This document shows positions 51,692-60,937 of a stretch of DNA of 64,000 nucleotides, in pieces. Source of the stretch: Bog-473 sp963719485 (GTDB lineage: Bacteria; Actinomycetota; Acidimicrobiia; Acidimicrobiales; RAAP-2); contig OY970387.1 of NCBI GenBank assembly GCA_963719485.1, positions 1,612,001 through 1,676,000 on the forward strand, written 5' to 3'. Position numbers and translations under genes: made by a program. The notes under the pieces were generated by a model, which had not been told where the DNA came from, did no database searches, and saw only the letters and a list, made by a program, of their open reading frames with translations. Position 1 is the first letter of the stretch; every line of letters starts with the position of its first letter.

Positions 51692-52111
51692 GACCCGCTC
51701 CTTCGCAATTCGAACTTTGGAGAGTCATCAAACCTTCGTCATATGAAGTACCCGTGGCCTTCGTGTGCACGTTCAATGGAGATCCAAGTGCGCCCGGCAT
51801 TCCAGCCCCCGGGGCATGGGGTCAGACGTCCCGACGAGGAACAGCGGTGCATCGGCGACAGTGGAACGATGTTCACATCGTCTCCACATCACGCACACAC
51901 CCACTTCACTGCACGGTGGTTAGGTGTCAACAGAGAACGCGCGGAGAGGTCGCGACGAGGGGATCACATGATGGATTCGACGACGTGGAGGACAGAAGCC
52001 TGGGAGTCCCTCAGGGTTTCTCCGAGTCGAACACATGGTTTCAGTCCTGGGGTGGGAGCAGGGAACGAGGGAAAAAGCAATCCCCCTCACTCCTTCTAAG
52101 GGGCCACTTTC
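51692..52111. other. 420-base divergent intergenic region with one long hairpin
   Basis: I see no gene here. It lies between the minus-strand zinc-finger/M48 unit and the plus-strand TerC gene and must hold both promoters. GTGGAACGATG (51861-51871) pairs with CATCGTCTCCAC (51876-51887) around TTCA: an 11-pair stem with one bulged G. No T tract follows, so a regulator site or an RNA leader hairpin is more likely than a terminator. I checked for a yybP-ykoY manganese riboswitch, often found before terC genes, and did not find its conserved parts. Confidence 0.4.
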
Positions 52112-53065
52112 GTGCAGACTCCCTTCTGGTGCTGGCTCGCGTCCGGTGCGTTGATCCTGGTTCTCCTTTTGGTGGATTTTGCAGTGCACCGCGGAGATCG
52201 TGAATCCACCCTGCGTAAGGCCTTGATTGTCAGCGGCGCCTGGATCGGCGTCAGCGCGGCCTTTGGGGTGGTGCTGGGTGTCGTCGGCAGTTGGGAGAGA
52301 GCCGGGGAGTACTACGGCGTTTATCTGACCGAGAAGTCGCTGAGCGTCGACAACATCTTCGTTTTTGCGATCCTCTTCACTGCCTTCGTGGTGCCTGTTG
52401 CTTTTCAGCGCCGCGTGCTGTTCTACGGAGTGTTCGGGGCGCTGGCCCTTCGTGGTCTGCTGATCGCAGGCGGCGCATCCCTGATCGACCATTTCGGCTG
52501 GGTCCTCTACGTCCTTGGCGCGCTGCTGATTCTCTCGGGGATCCGGATGGCTCGGGGCGGCGAGCTCATCGATCCAGATCGCAACATGGCGATTCGGCTC
52601 CTCCGCCGCCTTCTTCCGATGACGCCCGACTACGTGGGTCAGAGGTTCGTGTGCCGGGTGAACGGGGTGCTGATGGCAACTCCTCTCATGATCGCTCTCC
52701 TGGCAATCGAGTTCACGGACCTCGTCTTCGCGATGGATTCGATTCCAGCCGCCTTCGGGATCACCAGCGATGTCTTTGTAATTTTCACAGCAAATGCCTT
52801 CGCAGTTCTCGGCCTGCGGTCGCTCTACTTCGTCCTGGTCGGTGCAATGGATCGATTCACCTACGTCAACTTCGGACTCGCCGCGCTTCTCGTGTTCATT
52901 GGCTGCAAGATGTTGCTGGAGCCATTTCTCACCATTCCGATTCTCGCCAGTGTGGCCGTGATCGTCGTCGTTATCGGCGCTGCGATCGGCGCCAGTATCT
53001 GGCATGAACGGCATGCCGCGCACGAACCGATCGAAGTCCGAGAAGCCAGCCGAGTGGGGCTGTGA
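52112..53065 (+). CDS. TerC/Alx-family integral membrane protein
   Basis: 317 aa with about nine hydrophobic segments. The family's acidic motifs are present: the SLSVDNIFVFAILF segment and EFTDLVFAMDSIPAAFG. TerC/Alx members are linked to metal (Mn) export and to folding or insertion of secreted proteins. GTG 52112 is the start; no canonical ribosome-binding site is seen. Its TGA overlaps the GTG of the DedA gene, so the two are co-translated, as is a common TerC-DedA pairing. Divergent M48 and two-component genes suggest an envelope-stress link. Confidence 0.9.
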   Translation: MQTPFWCWLASGALILVLLLVDFAVHRGDRESTLRKALIVSGAWIGVSAAFGVVLGVVGSWERAGEYYGVYLTEKSLSVDNIFVFAILFTAFVVPVAFQRRVLFYGVFGALALRGLLIAGGASLIDHFGWVLYVLGALLILSGIRMARGGELIDPDRNMAIRLLRRLLPMTPDYVGQRFVCRVNGVLMATPLMIALLAIEFTDLVFAMDSIPAAFGITSDVFVIFTANAFAVLGLRSLYFVLVGAMDRFTYVNFGLAALLVFIGCKMLLEPFLTIPILASVAVIVVVIGAAIGASIWHERHAAHEPIEVREASRVGL

Positions 53066-53874
53066 ATCACCTCTCCGAATTGCAACCCGACTCGTTGCTT
53101 TCCTATCTCATCGCCTTTCTTCTTCCGGCGCTCGACGCCGTCCTTCCCGTGTTGCCGAGTGAGACCGGGATCGTCGCCCTCGGTGTGGCGACAGCGGGAA
53201 GCATCGACCCGCGCCTGTTTCTCCTGATCTTCCTGGCAGCATGTGGCGCGTGTGTGGGCGACAACCTGTGCTTTATGATCGGGCGGCACTTCGGTCCATG
53301 GGTCGACGGACGATTCTTTGCCAGTGAGCGAGGCTCCCGACGTCGCGCCTGGGCACAGAAGACCCTCGAACGCTACGGCGCTCGCTTGATTATTGTCTGC
53401 CGGTTCATTCCGGGTGGGCGGACGGTGGTCACCTTCACGTGTGGCGCCGTGGGCTACCCGTGGCGTCGCTTCCTGCCGGTGACCGCCCTCTCCGGGTTGA
53501 TTTGGGCTACGTATGCCTTCGTCATCGGGCGCATCGGGGGAACAACATTCGCGAGCAAGCCGTGGCTCGGCCTCGTTCTCGCACTGGGACTGGCCTTCGC
53601 TGTCAGTCTCACGGCGGAGGTCGGCCGTCGAATGATCAAATGGCGGCGTCACTCCGGTCGGCCAGCGGAACCGGAGACGCAAGATGAGCTATGCGGTGAC
53701 CGCCTGAGAACACAGGAAGCGCACGTTCTCAGCCAACCGGTTCTCGTCGAGGCCCAGGCTGGCGAGGATGTCGCTCGCCCTGCCCGGCGCGAAGTAGGCC
53801 AAGGGAAGCCCGTACGAGGCAAGGATTGGGAGCGGTCCCGCGCCGGCCCGCACACGGAGGCAGCTGGCGACTGA
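53062..53874 (+). CDS. DedA-family membrane protein with C-terminal extension
   Basis: 270 aa. The DedA pattern is LPVLPSETGIVALG, then ACGACVGDNLCFMIGRHFG, then RFIPGGRTVVTFTCGAVG; the family moves lipids (for example undecaprenyl phosphate) or ions in the inner membrane. It has about five hydrophobic segments to residue about 195. The last about 60 residues are hydrophilic and are read through the 3' end of the convergent dxs gene (overlap 186 bases). A shorter protein of about 210 aa would be normal, so the extension is probably a lost stop. GTG 53062 overlaps the TerC stop. Confidence 0.82.
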   Translation: MNHLSELQPDSLLSYLIAFLLPALDAVLPVLPSETGIVALGVATAGSIDPRLFLLIFLAACGACVGDNLCFMIGRHFGPWVDGRFFASERGSRRRAWAQKTLERYGARLIIVCRFIPGGRTVVTFTCGAVGYPWRRFLPVTALSGLIWATYAFVIGRIGGTTFASKPWLGLVLALGLAFAVSLTAEVGRRMIKWRRHSGRPAEPETQDELCGDRLRTQEAHVLSQPVLVEAQAGEDVARPARREVGQGKPVRGKDWERSRAGPHTEAAGD

Positions 53875-55536
53875 GCTGCCGACTCCGCCGTCGACAATCC
53901 CGTCTTCGACGGTCACGACGACCGGATGCTCCAGAGCGTCTTCGAGCATCAGCGGGTCCAGGGGGGCGGCGACCCGTCCGTCCCACACGGTGGCCTCGAT
54001 CCCGTCGCGCTGCAGTATCTGTGCGGCGCGTTCGCAGACCTCCACCATCTTTCCGAATCCGAGGAGACAGGCCCGGTTCCCGAGAAGAACCCGCCGCGCC
54101 GAGAGGCCGCTCCCGGTGACCGAGCTGCGTCGGGCCTCGGTCTTGGGCCAGCGGATGGCAACGGGTCCCGACGTGCTGTCCAGCGCCTGAGCCAGCATGA
54201 CCTGGACCTCTTCGTACGAGGACGGCGCCAGAACGGTCATTCCCGGCACCTTGGTCAGCAGAGCCAGGTCAAGCACACCGTTGTGGCTGGGACCGTCATC
54301 ACCGGTGATCCCGGCTCGATCGATGCAGAAGATCACGGGTAGCCCATGGAGACCGACATCGCAGTAGAGCTGGTCCCACGCACGATTGAGAAACGTGGAA
54401 TACACGGTCACCAGTGGGCGCAGCCCCTCCATGGCCAAGCCCGCAGCCGTCGTCACCGCGTGTTGTTCCGCGATGCCGACGTCAATGAACCGATCCGGAT
54501 ACCGCCGGGCAAACTCGAGCAGTCCACACGAGCCCGGCATGGCCGCCGTGATGGCCACCATCTCAGGGTGGGTCGCGGCCTCGCGGAGGAGGGCCGCCTC
54601 AAAGGCCTCTGTGTAGGTGCGACTCGTCGTGGCACGTCGGAGCGGTCTGCCAGTTGCCGGATCGAAGGGCCCTACGTCGTGGAGGCACTTCTCCGTGTCA
54701 CGAACGGCCGGCGGGTAGCCTCGGCCCTTCACTGTGTGCACATGAAGCACGACCGGCCCTCGACAGCGTGCCGCGCCGCGAAGGGATGCATCGAGCGCCC
54801 TGAGATCGTGCCCGTCAACCGGTCCGAGGTAGCTGATTCCCAAGGCCTCGAAGAACGCCTTTGGCGCCATCGAGTGCGACTGGGGCGGGGCCGTCGTCAA
54901 CCGCGAGACCGTCGGTGCATAGGAACGACCGTTGTCGTTCAACACCATGAGCACCCTGGCTCCGTGAGCGCCGATGTTACCGAGTGCCTCATACGTCAGT
55001 CCCCCGGTCAGGGCCCCGTCTCCGACCACCGCGAGGACGTGGTGCGTCTCGCCGCGGAGTTCGCGTGCCCGGGCGAGTCCATAGGCGTACGAGAGGGCAG
55101 TTGACGCGTGACTGTTCTCCACGAGGTCGTGCGGAGACTCGGTTCGGTTCGCATAGCCGGACAGCCCGGCGCGTTGCCGCAACCCTCCAAATGCGTCTGC
55201 TCTTCCGGTCACGATCTTATGGATGTACGTCTGGTGCCCGGTATCCCAGATGATCTTGTCGCGCGGGGACTCGAACACCCGGTGGAGGGCCAAGGTGAGC
55301 TCGACAACCCCGAGATTCGACCCCAGATGTCCACCGTTTGCGGCTATCGCTGTGATCAGAAAGGACCGGATCTCGCTTGCCAGCCGCTCGAGTGCGGGCA
55401 CGTCCAGACGACGGAGGTCCGCCGGGCTGAGTCCCGAGAGGACGGCGGCCGCGTCGAGCTCCGACCGGCTGTTCGGAGGCACGGACGCGCTTGCCGTCAG
55501 GTTCGGTGACACCGGGGCTGGGTGCAGCGCAGTCAC
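53689..55536 (-). CDS. dxs: 1-deoxy-D-xylulose-5-phosphate synthase
   Basis: 615-aa thiamine-diphosphate enzyme, first step of the MEP isoprenoid pathway: pyruvate plus glyceraldehyde 3-phosphate to DXP. The ThDP-binding motif is GDG (172-174) ... NDN (200-202), with the HLGSNLGVVELT motif near residue 70 and GIAEQHAVTTAAGL in the second half. GTG 55536 starts 5 bases after the hpnH stop on the same strand, so it is the last gene of the hopanoid operon, where it supplies precursor. Dxs in hopanoid clusters is known in Streptomyces-type operons. The 3' end overlaps the DedA gene. Confidence 0.96.
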   Translation of the reverse strand: MTALHPAPVSPNLTASASVPPNSRSELDAAAVLSGLSPADLRRLDVPALERLASEIRSFLITAIAANGGHLGSNLGVVELTLALHRVFESPRDKIIWDTGHQTYIHKIVTGRADAFGGLRQRAGLSGYANRTESPHDLVENSHASTALSYAYGLARARELRGETHHVLAVVGDGALTGGLTYEALGNIGAHGARVLMVLNDNGRSYAPTVSRLTTAPPQSHSMAPKAFFEALGISYLGPVDGHDLRALDASLRGAARCRGPVVLHVHTVKGRGYPPAVRDTEKCLHDVGPFDPATGRPLRRATTSRTYTEAFEAALLREAATHPEMVAITAAMPGSCGLLEFARRYPDRFIDVGIAEQHAVTTAAGLAMEGLRPLVTVYSTFLNRAWDQLYCDVGLHGLPVIFCIDRAGITGDDGPSHNGVLDLALLTKVPGMTVLAPSSYEEVQVMLAQALDSTSGPVAIRWPKTEARRSSVTGSGLSARRVLLGNRACLLGFGKMVEVCERAAQILQRDGIEATVWDGRVAAPLDPLMLEDALEHPVVVTVEDGIVDGGVGSSVASCLRVRAGAGPLPILASYGLPLAYFAPGRASDILASLGLDENRLAENVRFLCSQAVTA

Positions 55537-55541
55537 GATGC

Positions 55542-56549
55542 TCAGTTCGTCGAGACCAAGGCGCGGAGAGACTGGCGCAGGGAGCCGATGGTGGCGATCA
55601 CAGCGGTTGGCTCATAGCCGCAGTGCGCCATGCAGTTGGCGCAGCGCGGGTCTTTGCCGCGACCGTACGCATCCCAATCGGTCGTATCGATGAGCTCCCG
55701 GTAGCTCGAGGCGTACCCGTCCGCCATCAGGTAGCAGGGACGTTGCCAACCCAGGACTGAGTAGCTGGGGATACCCCAGGCCGTGCACGCGAAGTCCTTC
55801 TTCCCCTCCAGGAAGTCGAGGAAGAGCGGCGAATGATTCAAGCGCCACCGCTTGCGACGCTTCTCGCCGAAGGCCTCAGCGAAGAGTCGGCGGGTCTGCT
55901 CGACACCCAGAAAATGCTCCTGATCGGGCGCCTTCTCGTAGGCATAGGCGGGCGAGATCATCATCGCGTTGACGCCGAGGTCATCGTTCAGAAAGTCGAG
56001 GACGTCACGCACCGTCTGCGGGGAGTCGGTGTTGAAGAAAGTCGAATTGGTCGTGACCCGGAATCCTCTTTGTTGAGCAAGCCGGACGGCAGCGACGACC
56101 TCGTCGAAGACGCCAGCACGATCGACTGCAGCGTCGTGCCGTTCGCGCAAACCATCGACGTGCACGACCCAGGAGAAGAAGTGCGAGGGTTGGAAGCGAT
56201 CGAGGCGTCGGGCCAGGAGGACGGCGTTGGTGCACAGGTAGACGTACACCTTGCGACGGACCAGCTCGTCGACCATGGTGGCGATGTCCGGATGGAGCAG
56301 CGGCTCGCCGCCGGCGATCGAGACCATCGGGGTGCCGCACTCTTCGACGGCCTTCACCACGTCCTCAACCGACAGCCGTTTGCGCAGGGTCTCCGTCGGG
56401 TGCTGGATCTTGCCGCAGCCGGGACACGAGAGATTGCAAGCGAACAAAGGCTCGATCTCGACGATGAAGGGATAGTGGGTGGCCCCTTTGAGTCTCTGCC
56501 TGAGGAAGTACGAACCAACTCGTAGGTTTTGACGTAGCGGGATCGACAT
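55542..56549 (-). CDS. hpnH: adenosyl-hopene transferase, radical SAM (HpnH)
   Basis: 335 aa. The radical SAM motif is C38-x3-C42-x2-C45 (FACNLSCPGCGK), followed by GGEPLLHPD for SAM binding, and a C-terminal pair of Cys (KDPRCANCMAHCGY) for the extra domain. HpnH adds the adenosyl radical to diploptene/hopene to make adenosylhopane, the first step in C35 hopanoid side chains. ATG 56549 overlaps the stop of the HpnG-IspH gene (TGATG). It lies between that fusion and dxs. The family length and motifs are complete. Confidence 0.95.
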   Translation of the reverse strand: MSIPLRQNLRVGSYFLRQRLKGATHYPFIVEIEPLFACNLSCPGCGKIQHPTETLRKRLSVEDVVKAVEECGTPMVSIAGGEPLLHPDIATMVDELVRRKVYVYLCTNAVLLARRLDRFQPSHFFSWVVHVDGLRERHDAAVDRAGVFDEVVAAVRLAQQRGFRVTTNSTFFNTDSPQTVRDVLDFLNDDLGVNAMMISPAYAYEKAPDQEHFLGVEQTRRLFAEAFGEKRRKRWRLNHSPLFLDFLEGKKDFACTAWGIPSYSVLGWQRPCYLMADGYASSYRELIDTTDWDAYGRGKDPRCANCMAHCGYEPTAVIATIGSLRQSLRALVSTN

Positions 56550-58027
56550 CAGCGCACCTGCCTCGGTAGGGAGAACTGCACGGTTTCGTTCGTCGTTCGA
56601 TGTTCGTTCAGCGTGATCGGACCCAACCGGCGCAGGGCGTCGACAAGGCCGGTCACGAGTGCGTCCGGCGCAGACGCGCCGGCGGTGAGCCCGACCCTCG
56701 TCACCCCGTCCAGCCAGCCCAGGCGGAGGTCAGAGGCGTCCTCCACGAGCTCGGCTCGGCGACCCGCGCGGCGTGCGACCTCGACCAACCGGGCGGTGTT
56801 CGACGAGTTGGCCGAACCGACGACCAGCACCAGGTCACATTCGTCCGCGAGAGCACGAACGGCCTCTTGCCGGTTCTGCGTGGCGTAGCAGATGTCCTGG
56901 GAGCGGGGGCCAACGAGCCGGGGAAAACGCTGCTGCAGGGCCGCCACGACCTCGGCCGTCTCATCGGTGGCCAGCGTGGTCTGGGTCAGGTAGGCCACCC
57001 GGTCGTGGTCTTCGAGGGTGAGGCCCGCGACGTCTCCGGGCTGCTGCACCAAGGAGATGCGCTCAGGGTCCTCGCCCGTTGTGCCTATGACCTCCTCGTG
57101 CCCAGCGTGCCCGATGAGCACGATCCGGTAGTCCTGGGCCAGGTAGCGCCGGGCTTCGTGGTGGACCTTGGCGACCAACGGGCAGGTGGCGTCGATGACC
57201 CTCAGGTCCGGGCGAGCGGCGGCCGCGGCACGTACGGCCGGGGAGACGCCGTGTGCCGCCAGGACCACGGTCGCTCCATCGGGCACCTCGTCCAACTCGA
57301 CGACGAAGATCGCCCCTTTCCCTTCGAGATCGGAGACGACGTGCGCGTTGTGCACGATCTGACGCCGCACGTAGACCGGTCGACCGAACCGCTCGAGCGC
57401 GCGTTCGACGATCTCAATGGCCCGTTCCACTCCGGCACAGAATGATCGTGACGCCGCCAGGTGCAGCTCGTGCGACTGGCTGGCTCGGGCCCATCGTTCG
57501 AGCGTGGGCCGGAGTCCCATCAGCGATCCTACGGCCCGGAGATGGGTCAAGATGGACGTGTCCCGCGCGCTATCGACGACGGTTCGCACCACGACCAGCG
57601 GACGGTCCGGCAGCTGCTGGGCCAACCAGGCCGACTCGGTATCCCAGGCGATGGCTCCTGCCTTCCCCGACTCCGACGACTGGACTGCAGAGAGCGGTGT
57701 CGACCCCGATACGAGTGGTCCGCAGCGGACCTCCAGGCCGAGGCGACGGAGGTCGCGCGCCACGAGGACGGCCGCCGGAATGGAACGGGGCGGGCCCCCA
57801 TCGGTCGCGCTGAGCTCCGTGGCGACGACGAGCTGGCCGGGGCGGAGTGAGGGGTCAAGTCCGTGCGCCACGCCGCACAGCGCCACCGGCACATCGGCGG
57901 CCAGGTTCGCCCGCACGTGGGTGCCGCAAGCCAGCGCCCTGGCCCTGCCCATCCCGCTCACCGTCACCTCGCCGCCGAGGGCGGCTGCTTCGATCGGCTC
58001 GGACGTGACGACGACTGGGCTATGCAC
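56549..58027 (-). CDS. ispH: HpnG-like nucleosidase fused to IspH (HMBPP reductase)
   Basis: 492 aa, two parts. Residues about 1-185 are a nucleoside-phosphorylase-like domain (VTVSGMGRARA, ALCGVAHGLDPSL, WDTESAWLAQ) that matches HpnG, the enzyme that cleaves adenine from adenosylhopane. From about residue 190 the chain is IspH, the 4Fe-4S reductase that makes IPP and DMAPP from HMBPP, with the three cluster Cys at 197 (SFCAGVERAI), 282 (DATCPLV) and 380 (DICYATQNRQ). Both parts look complete, and the join has no stop or frameshift. GTG 58027 overlaps the cyclase stop by 8 bases. The domain order HpnG then IspH in one chain is unusual. Confidence 0.93.
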   Translation of the reverse strand: MHSPVVVTSEPIEAAALGGEVTVSGMGRARALACGTHVRANLAADVPVALCGVAHGLDPSLRPGQLVVATELSATDGGPPRSIPAAVLVARDLRRLGLEVRCGPLVSGSTPLSAVQSSESGKAGAIAWDTESAWLAQQLPDRPLVVVRTVVDSARDTSILTHLRAVGSLMGLRPTLERWARASQSHELHLAASRSFCAGVERAIEIVERALERFGRPVYVRRQIVHNAHVVSDLEGKGAIFVVELDEVPDGATVVLAAHGVSPAVRAAAAARPDLRVIDATCPLVAKVHHEARRYLAQDYRIVLIGHAGHEEVIGTTGEDPERISLVQQPGDVAGLTLEDHDRVAYLTQTTLATDETAEVVAALQQRFPRLVGPRSQDICYATQNRQEAVRALADECDLVLVVGSANSSNTARLVEVARRAGRRAELVEDASDLRLGWLDGVTRVGLTAGASAPDALVTGLVDALRRLGPITLNEHRTTNETVQFSLPRQVR

Positions 58028-59936
58028 GGTCCTGCCCGAGTACGTAGCGGCCCAGGGCCATCACCGGGAAGACAAGGTGATACAGGTGGTAATTGATGTA
58101 GAAGTCACCCGGGAAACCCGTGCCGGTGAACGCCGTCTCGTCCCAGCGGCCGTCGGCGCCCTGGGTGTCGATGAGGTACCGCACGCCGCGCGTAACGACC
58201 GGCCCGCGCTCCTCGACCGCCAGGAGGGCGAGGAGGGCCCATGCGGTCTGGCAGGCAGTGGAGCTCCCTCGGCCCCGATAGCTGGGATCGCCGTAGGAGC
58301 GCAGATCCTCGCCCCAGCCACCGTCTTCGTTCTGATGAGCTTCGAGCCACCCCGTGGCGCGTCGCAGCGCTGGGTGGTCGGGGGCCAGGCCGGCGGCGGT
58401 CAGAGCCGGAACAACCGCACCGACGCCATAGAGGTGATTCGCCCCCCACCGTCCGAACCACGATCCATCGGGCTCCTGGTTCGCCAGCAACCAGGCAATG
58501 CCGCGGCAGGCGTTCGGCCCGTTACGGCCGACGATGGCCAGCATCTCAACGACGTGCGCCGTGACGTCCGCGCTGGGCGGATCGATCAGCTCACCGAAGT
58601 CGCAGAAAGGAAGTTCTCGGCAGAGAGTTTGGATGTTGTCGGCATCGAAGGCGGCCCATCCCCCGTCGGCACACTGCATCCCCTCGGTCCACTGCACGGC
58701 CCGGTCCGTTGCTCGGTCAATCGTCGTGTGATCGGCGACGAGGGTGCGATCGAGGGCGAGCACCACCTCCGCCGTGTCGTCGATATCCGGGTAGTTGTCA
58801 TTGGCGAACTCGAAGGCCCATCCGCCCGGGGCGAGATGCGGCCGCCGGACACTCCAGTCGCCTCGGACCGTGATCTCCTGCTCCAAGAGCCACCGTCCGG
58901 CGTCGCGCAATGCGAGATCATCAGCGGGGACGCCCGCGTCGGACAAGGCGAGAACGGCCAGCGCGGTGTCCCAGACCGGTGACTGGCATGCTTCGATCCG
59001 GCGGCCGCGCTCGTCCGAAATGGTGAAACCGTCGAAACCGGCGAGCCCCGCCCGCATGACCGGGTGATCAAGCGGATAGCCCTGGAGGTGTAATGCAATC
59101 AGCGAGTAGACCCAGGGCGGCTGGATTCCCCCCCAGGATCCGTCTGCCTCCTGGCGTTGGAGGATCCAGCGTTCGGCGGCGTGGAGCGAGAACGCTCGCA
59201 GACGTCGAACCGGTCGCTGCTCGTAGCGGTGCAGCACTCGGTCGAGGGTGTTGAATCGTCTGGCCCAGGTGGACAGCGAAAGGTTAGTTTCAGGGGGGCC
59301 GGTGACTTTCAGCTCGTCGATGTCGAAGGGAAATGGACGGACCGGGCGGTGCGCACTGACAATCGTGAGCGGAACCACGGTCTGGCGCGCCCAGCACCCG
59401 AAGTCGTAGATGTTCAGTGGGATCCATCGTGGCAGCAGCATGAGCTCGGGGGGCAGGACCGGGAGACGTTCCCACGGCCATTGGCCGAAGAGAGCCAACC
59501 AGATCCGCGTGAAGACCCGACTTGCTCCTATCCCACCGGCTCCCCGAATGAACGCCGAGGCGCGTTGCATGTGCGGGGCCGTGATCGTGTCACCCGCCAG
59601 CCTGAGCGCCACGTACGCCTCGATGGAAGTCGAGAGGTCGCCTGGGCCGCCGAGAGAGGTGCTCCAGGTCCCGTCCTCTCGTTGGCGCGAGCGGATCCAC
59701 CGCGCCGAGTCAGCCGTTTGCTGTGCGGTGCGGATACCGAGGAATTCGCGCAGGAGGAGGTCCTCTGCGTCCATCGTGACGTTTGTCTCCAGCTCGCCCT
59801 TCCACCAGCCCTCGGCGTGCTGGTCCACGCGCAGCGCACCGACCGCCCGATCCAAGCTGGTTGCGGCGTCGTCGGCAACGGGAACGTGCGACTCCCCGTG
59901 CCCCGCCTCGACCGCCTTGAGGGAGACGGAGGTCAC
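58020..59936 (-). CDS. shc: squalene-hopene cyclase
   Basis: 638-aa cyclase that turns squalene into hopene/diplopterol on the inner-membrane surface. The catalytic acid motif DIDD is at residues 384-387, and repeated QW motifs (QxxxGSW, QxxDGxW) run through both barrels, for example QEADGSWGG at about 262-270 and QNEDGGWG near residue 556. GTG 59936 overlaps the prenyl synthase stop (GTGA). It is central in the hopanoid operon and normal in length. Confidence 0.97.
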   Translation of the reverse strand: MTSVSLKAVEAGHGESHVPVADDAATSLDRAVGALRVDQHAEGWWKGELETNVTMDAEDLLLREFLGIRTAQQTADSARWIRSRQREDGTWSTSLGGPGDLSTSIEAYVALRLAGDTITAPHMQRASAFIRGAGGIGASRVFTRIWLALFGQWPWERLPVLPPELMLLPRWIPLNIYDFGCWARQTVVPLTIVSAHRPVRPFPFDIDELKVTGPPETNLSLSTWARRFNTLDRVLHRYEQRPVRRLRAFSLHAAERWILQRQEADGSWGGIQPPWVYSLIALHLQGYPLDHPVMRAGLAGFDGFTISDERGRRIEACQSPVWDTALAVLALSDAGVPADDLALRDAGRWLLEQEITVRGDWSVRRPHLAPGGWAFEFANDNYPDIDDTAEVVLALDRTLVADHTTIDRATDRAVQWTEGMQCADGGWAAFDADNIQTLCRELPFCDFGELIDPPSADVTAHVVEMLAIVGRNGPNACRGIAWLLANQEPDGSWFGRWGANHLYGVGAVVPALTAAGLAPDHPALRRATGWLEAHQNEDGGWGEDLRSYGDPSYRGRGSSTACQTAWALLALLAVEERGPVVTRGVRYLIDTQGADGRWDETAFTGTGFPGDFYINYHLYHLVFPVMALGRYVLGQDRA

Positions 59937-60937
59937 CGGTCGCGGTCTGTCACGAAGCGGGCCAATGCGACGAGTTCATTCTTGGGCCCAGAGGCCAGAG
60001 GCACGCGGTCGAGCGCCGCCAGTGCGTCCTCGAGGTGGGCGGTGGCGAGCTCCATGGTCTCCTCCTGAGCGCCACAGAGCGTCAAGACCGCTCCCGCCCG
60101 TTCCACATCGGCGGGTGACATGGCCCCGTGGAGCAGGCGGCCCAGCTCGGAGCCGGTCTCGCCGGGACGAGCCAGTGCGATGGCCACCGGGAGAGACTTC
60201 TTTTGAGCCACGAGGTCACTTCCCACCGGCTTCCCCGTACGCGTCGGCTCTCCCCAGATACCCAGCACATCGTCCACAGCCTGAAAGGCCGTGCCGAGAT
60301 GGGATCCGTACGCTGCCAGCGCTGACACGACTTCCTCCGGGGCGCCACCCAGAATGGCACCCAGGGAAGCGGCGCACGAGAAGAGCGCCGACGTCTTGCC
60401 GCGCACCATCGCCAGGCACTCGGCCACAGTCACGGAGGGCCGGGCCTCGAACGCCATGTCATCGGCCTGGCCGGCGATCATGGCGCTGGTCGCGTCGACG
60501 AGGCACCGGGCCGCACGCACCCGTCTCGGAGTCGGTTCCTCGAGAAGGACCTCGAGAGCCAGAGCAGCTAGGGCATCTCCGACGATGATGGCCTGCCCGA
60601 TCCCGAACTCGCTCCAGACCGTCGATCGGTGGTGACGTTCGCGATCACCGTCAATGACGTCGTCGTGAATGAGGGAGAAGTTGTGCACCAGTTCGACGGC
60701 CACGGCCCCGACCACGGCGGCCTCCTCGCTGGCACCGGTCGCCGTTGCCGAAACCAGCGTCAGTGCGGCCCGCACCCCCTTGCCACCTCCGGCGAGGTGG
60801 TGAACCACGGGCGGTCGCAGCGCGGGGCTCAGCCGTTCGACGCTCTCCCGGAGGGGCGATTCCACCATCCGAGCGGCGTGCATCAATGTCGCCGACACGG
60901 TGCCGTTGACGTGAGGGGCGGGTGCAAACGTGGTCAT
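59933..60937 (-). CDS. polyprenyl diphosphate synthase
   Basis: 334 aa from ATG 60937. The first Asp-rich motif is HDDVIDGD (DDVID 92-96), and the second is DDVLGIWG followed by GKPVGSDL..KKSLP, the IdsA-type form with Gly in place of the last Asp. The GGKGVR near residue 51 is the diphosphate-binding Arg region. It makes FPP or GGPP, here most likely FPP for HpnD. ATG overlaps the HpnE stop (ATGA); a further-upstream start at 61048 is not needed. The chain length cannot be fixed from sequence. Confidence 0.92.
   Translation of the reverse strand: MTTFAPAPHVNGTVSATLMHAARMVESPLRESVERLSPALRPPVVHHLAGGGKGVRAALTLVSATATGASEEAAVVGAVAVELVHNFSLIHDDVIDGDRERHHRSTVWSEFGIGQAIIVGDALAALALEVLLEEPTPRRVRAARCLVDATSAMIAGQADDMAFEARPSVTVAECLAMVRGKTSALFSCAASLGAILGGAPEEVVSALAAYGSHLGTAFQAVDDVLGIWGEPTRTGKPVGSDLVAQKKSLPVAIALARPGETGSELGRLLHGAMSPADVERAGAVLTLCGAQEETMELATAHLEDALAALDRVPLASGPKNELVALARFVTDRDR

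Noticed and set aside
51519..51800. 93-codon minus-strand frame overlapping the zinc-finger ORF
   Set aside because: No domain and no ribosome-binding site; the C2H2 frame explains the region better.
51692..52111. Possible yybP-ykoY riboswitch before terC
   Set aside because: The conserved loops of that motif are not found; only a simple hairpin is present.
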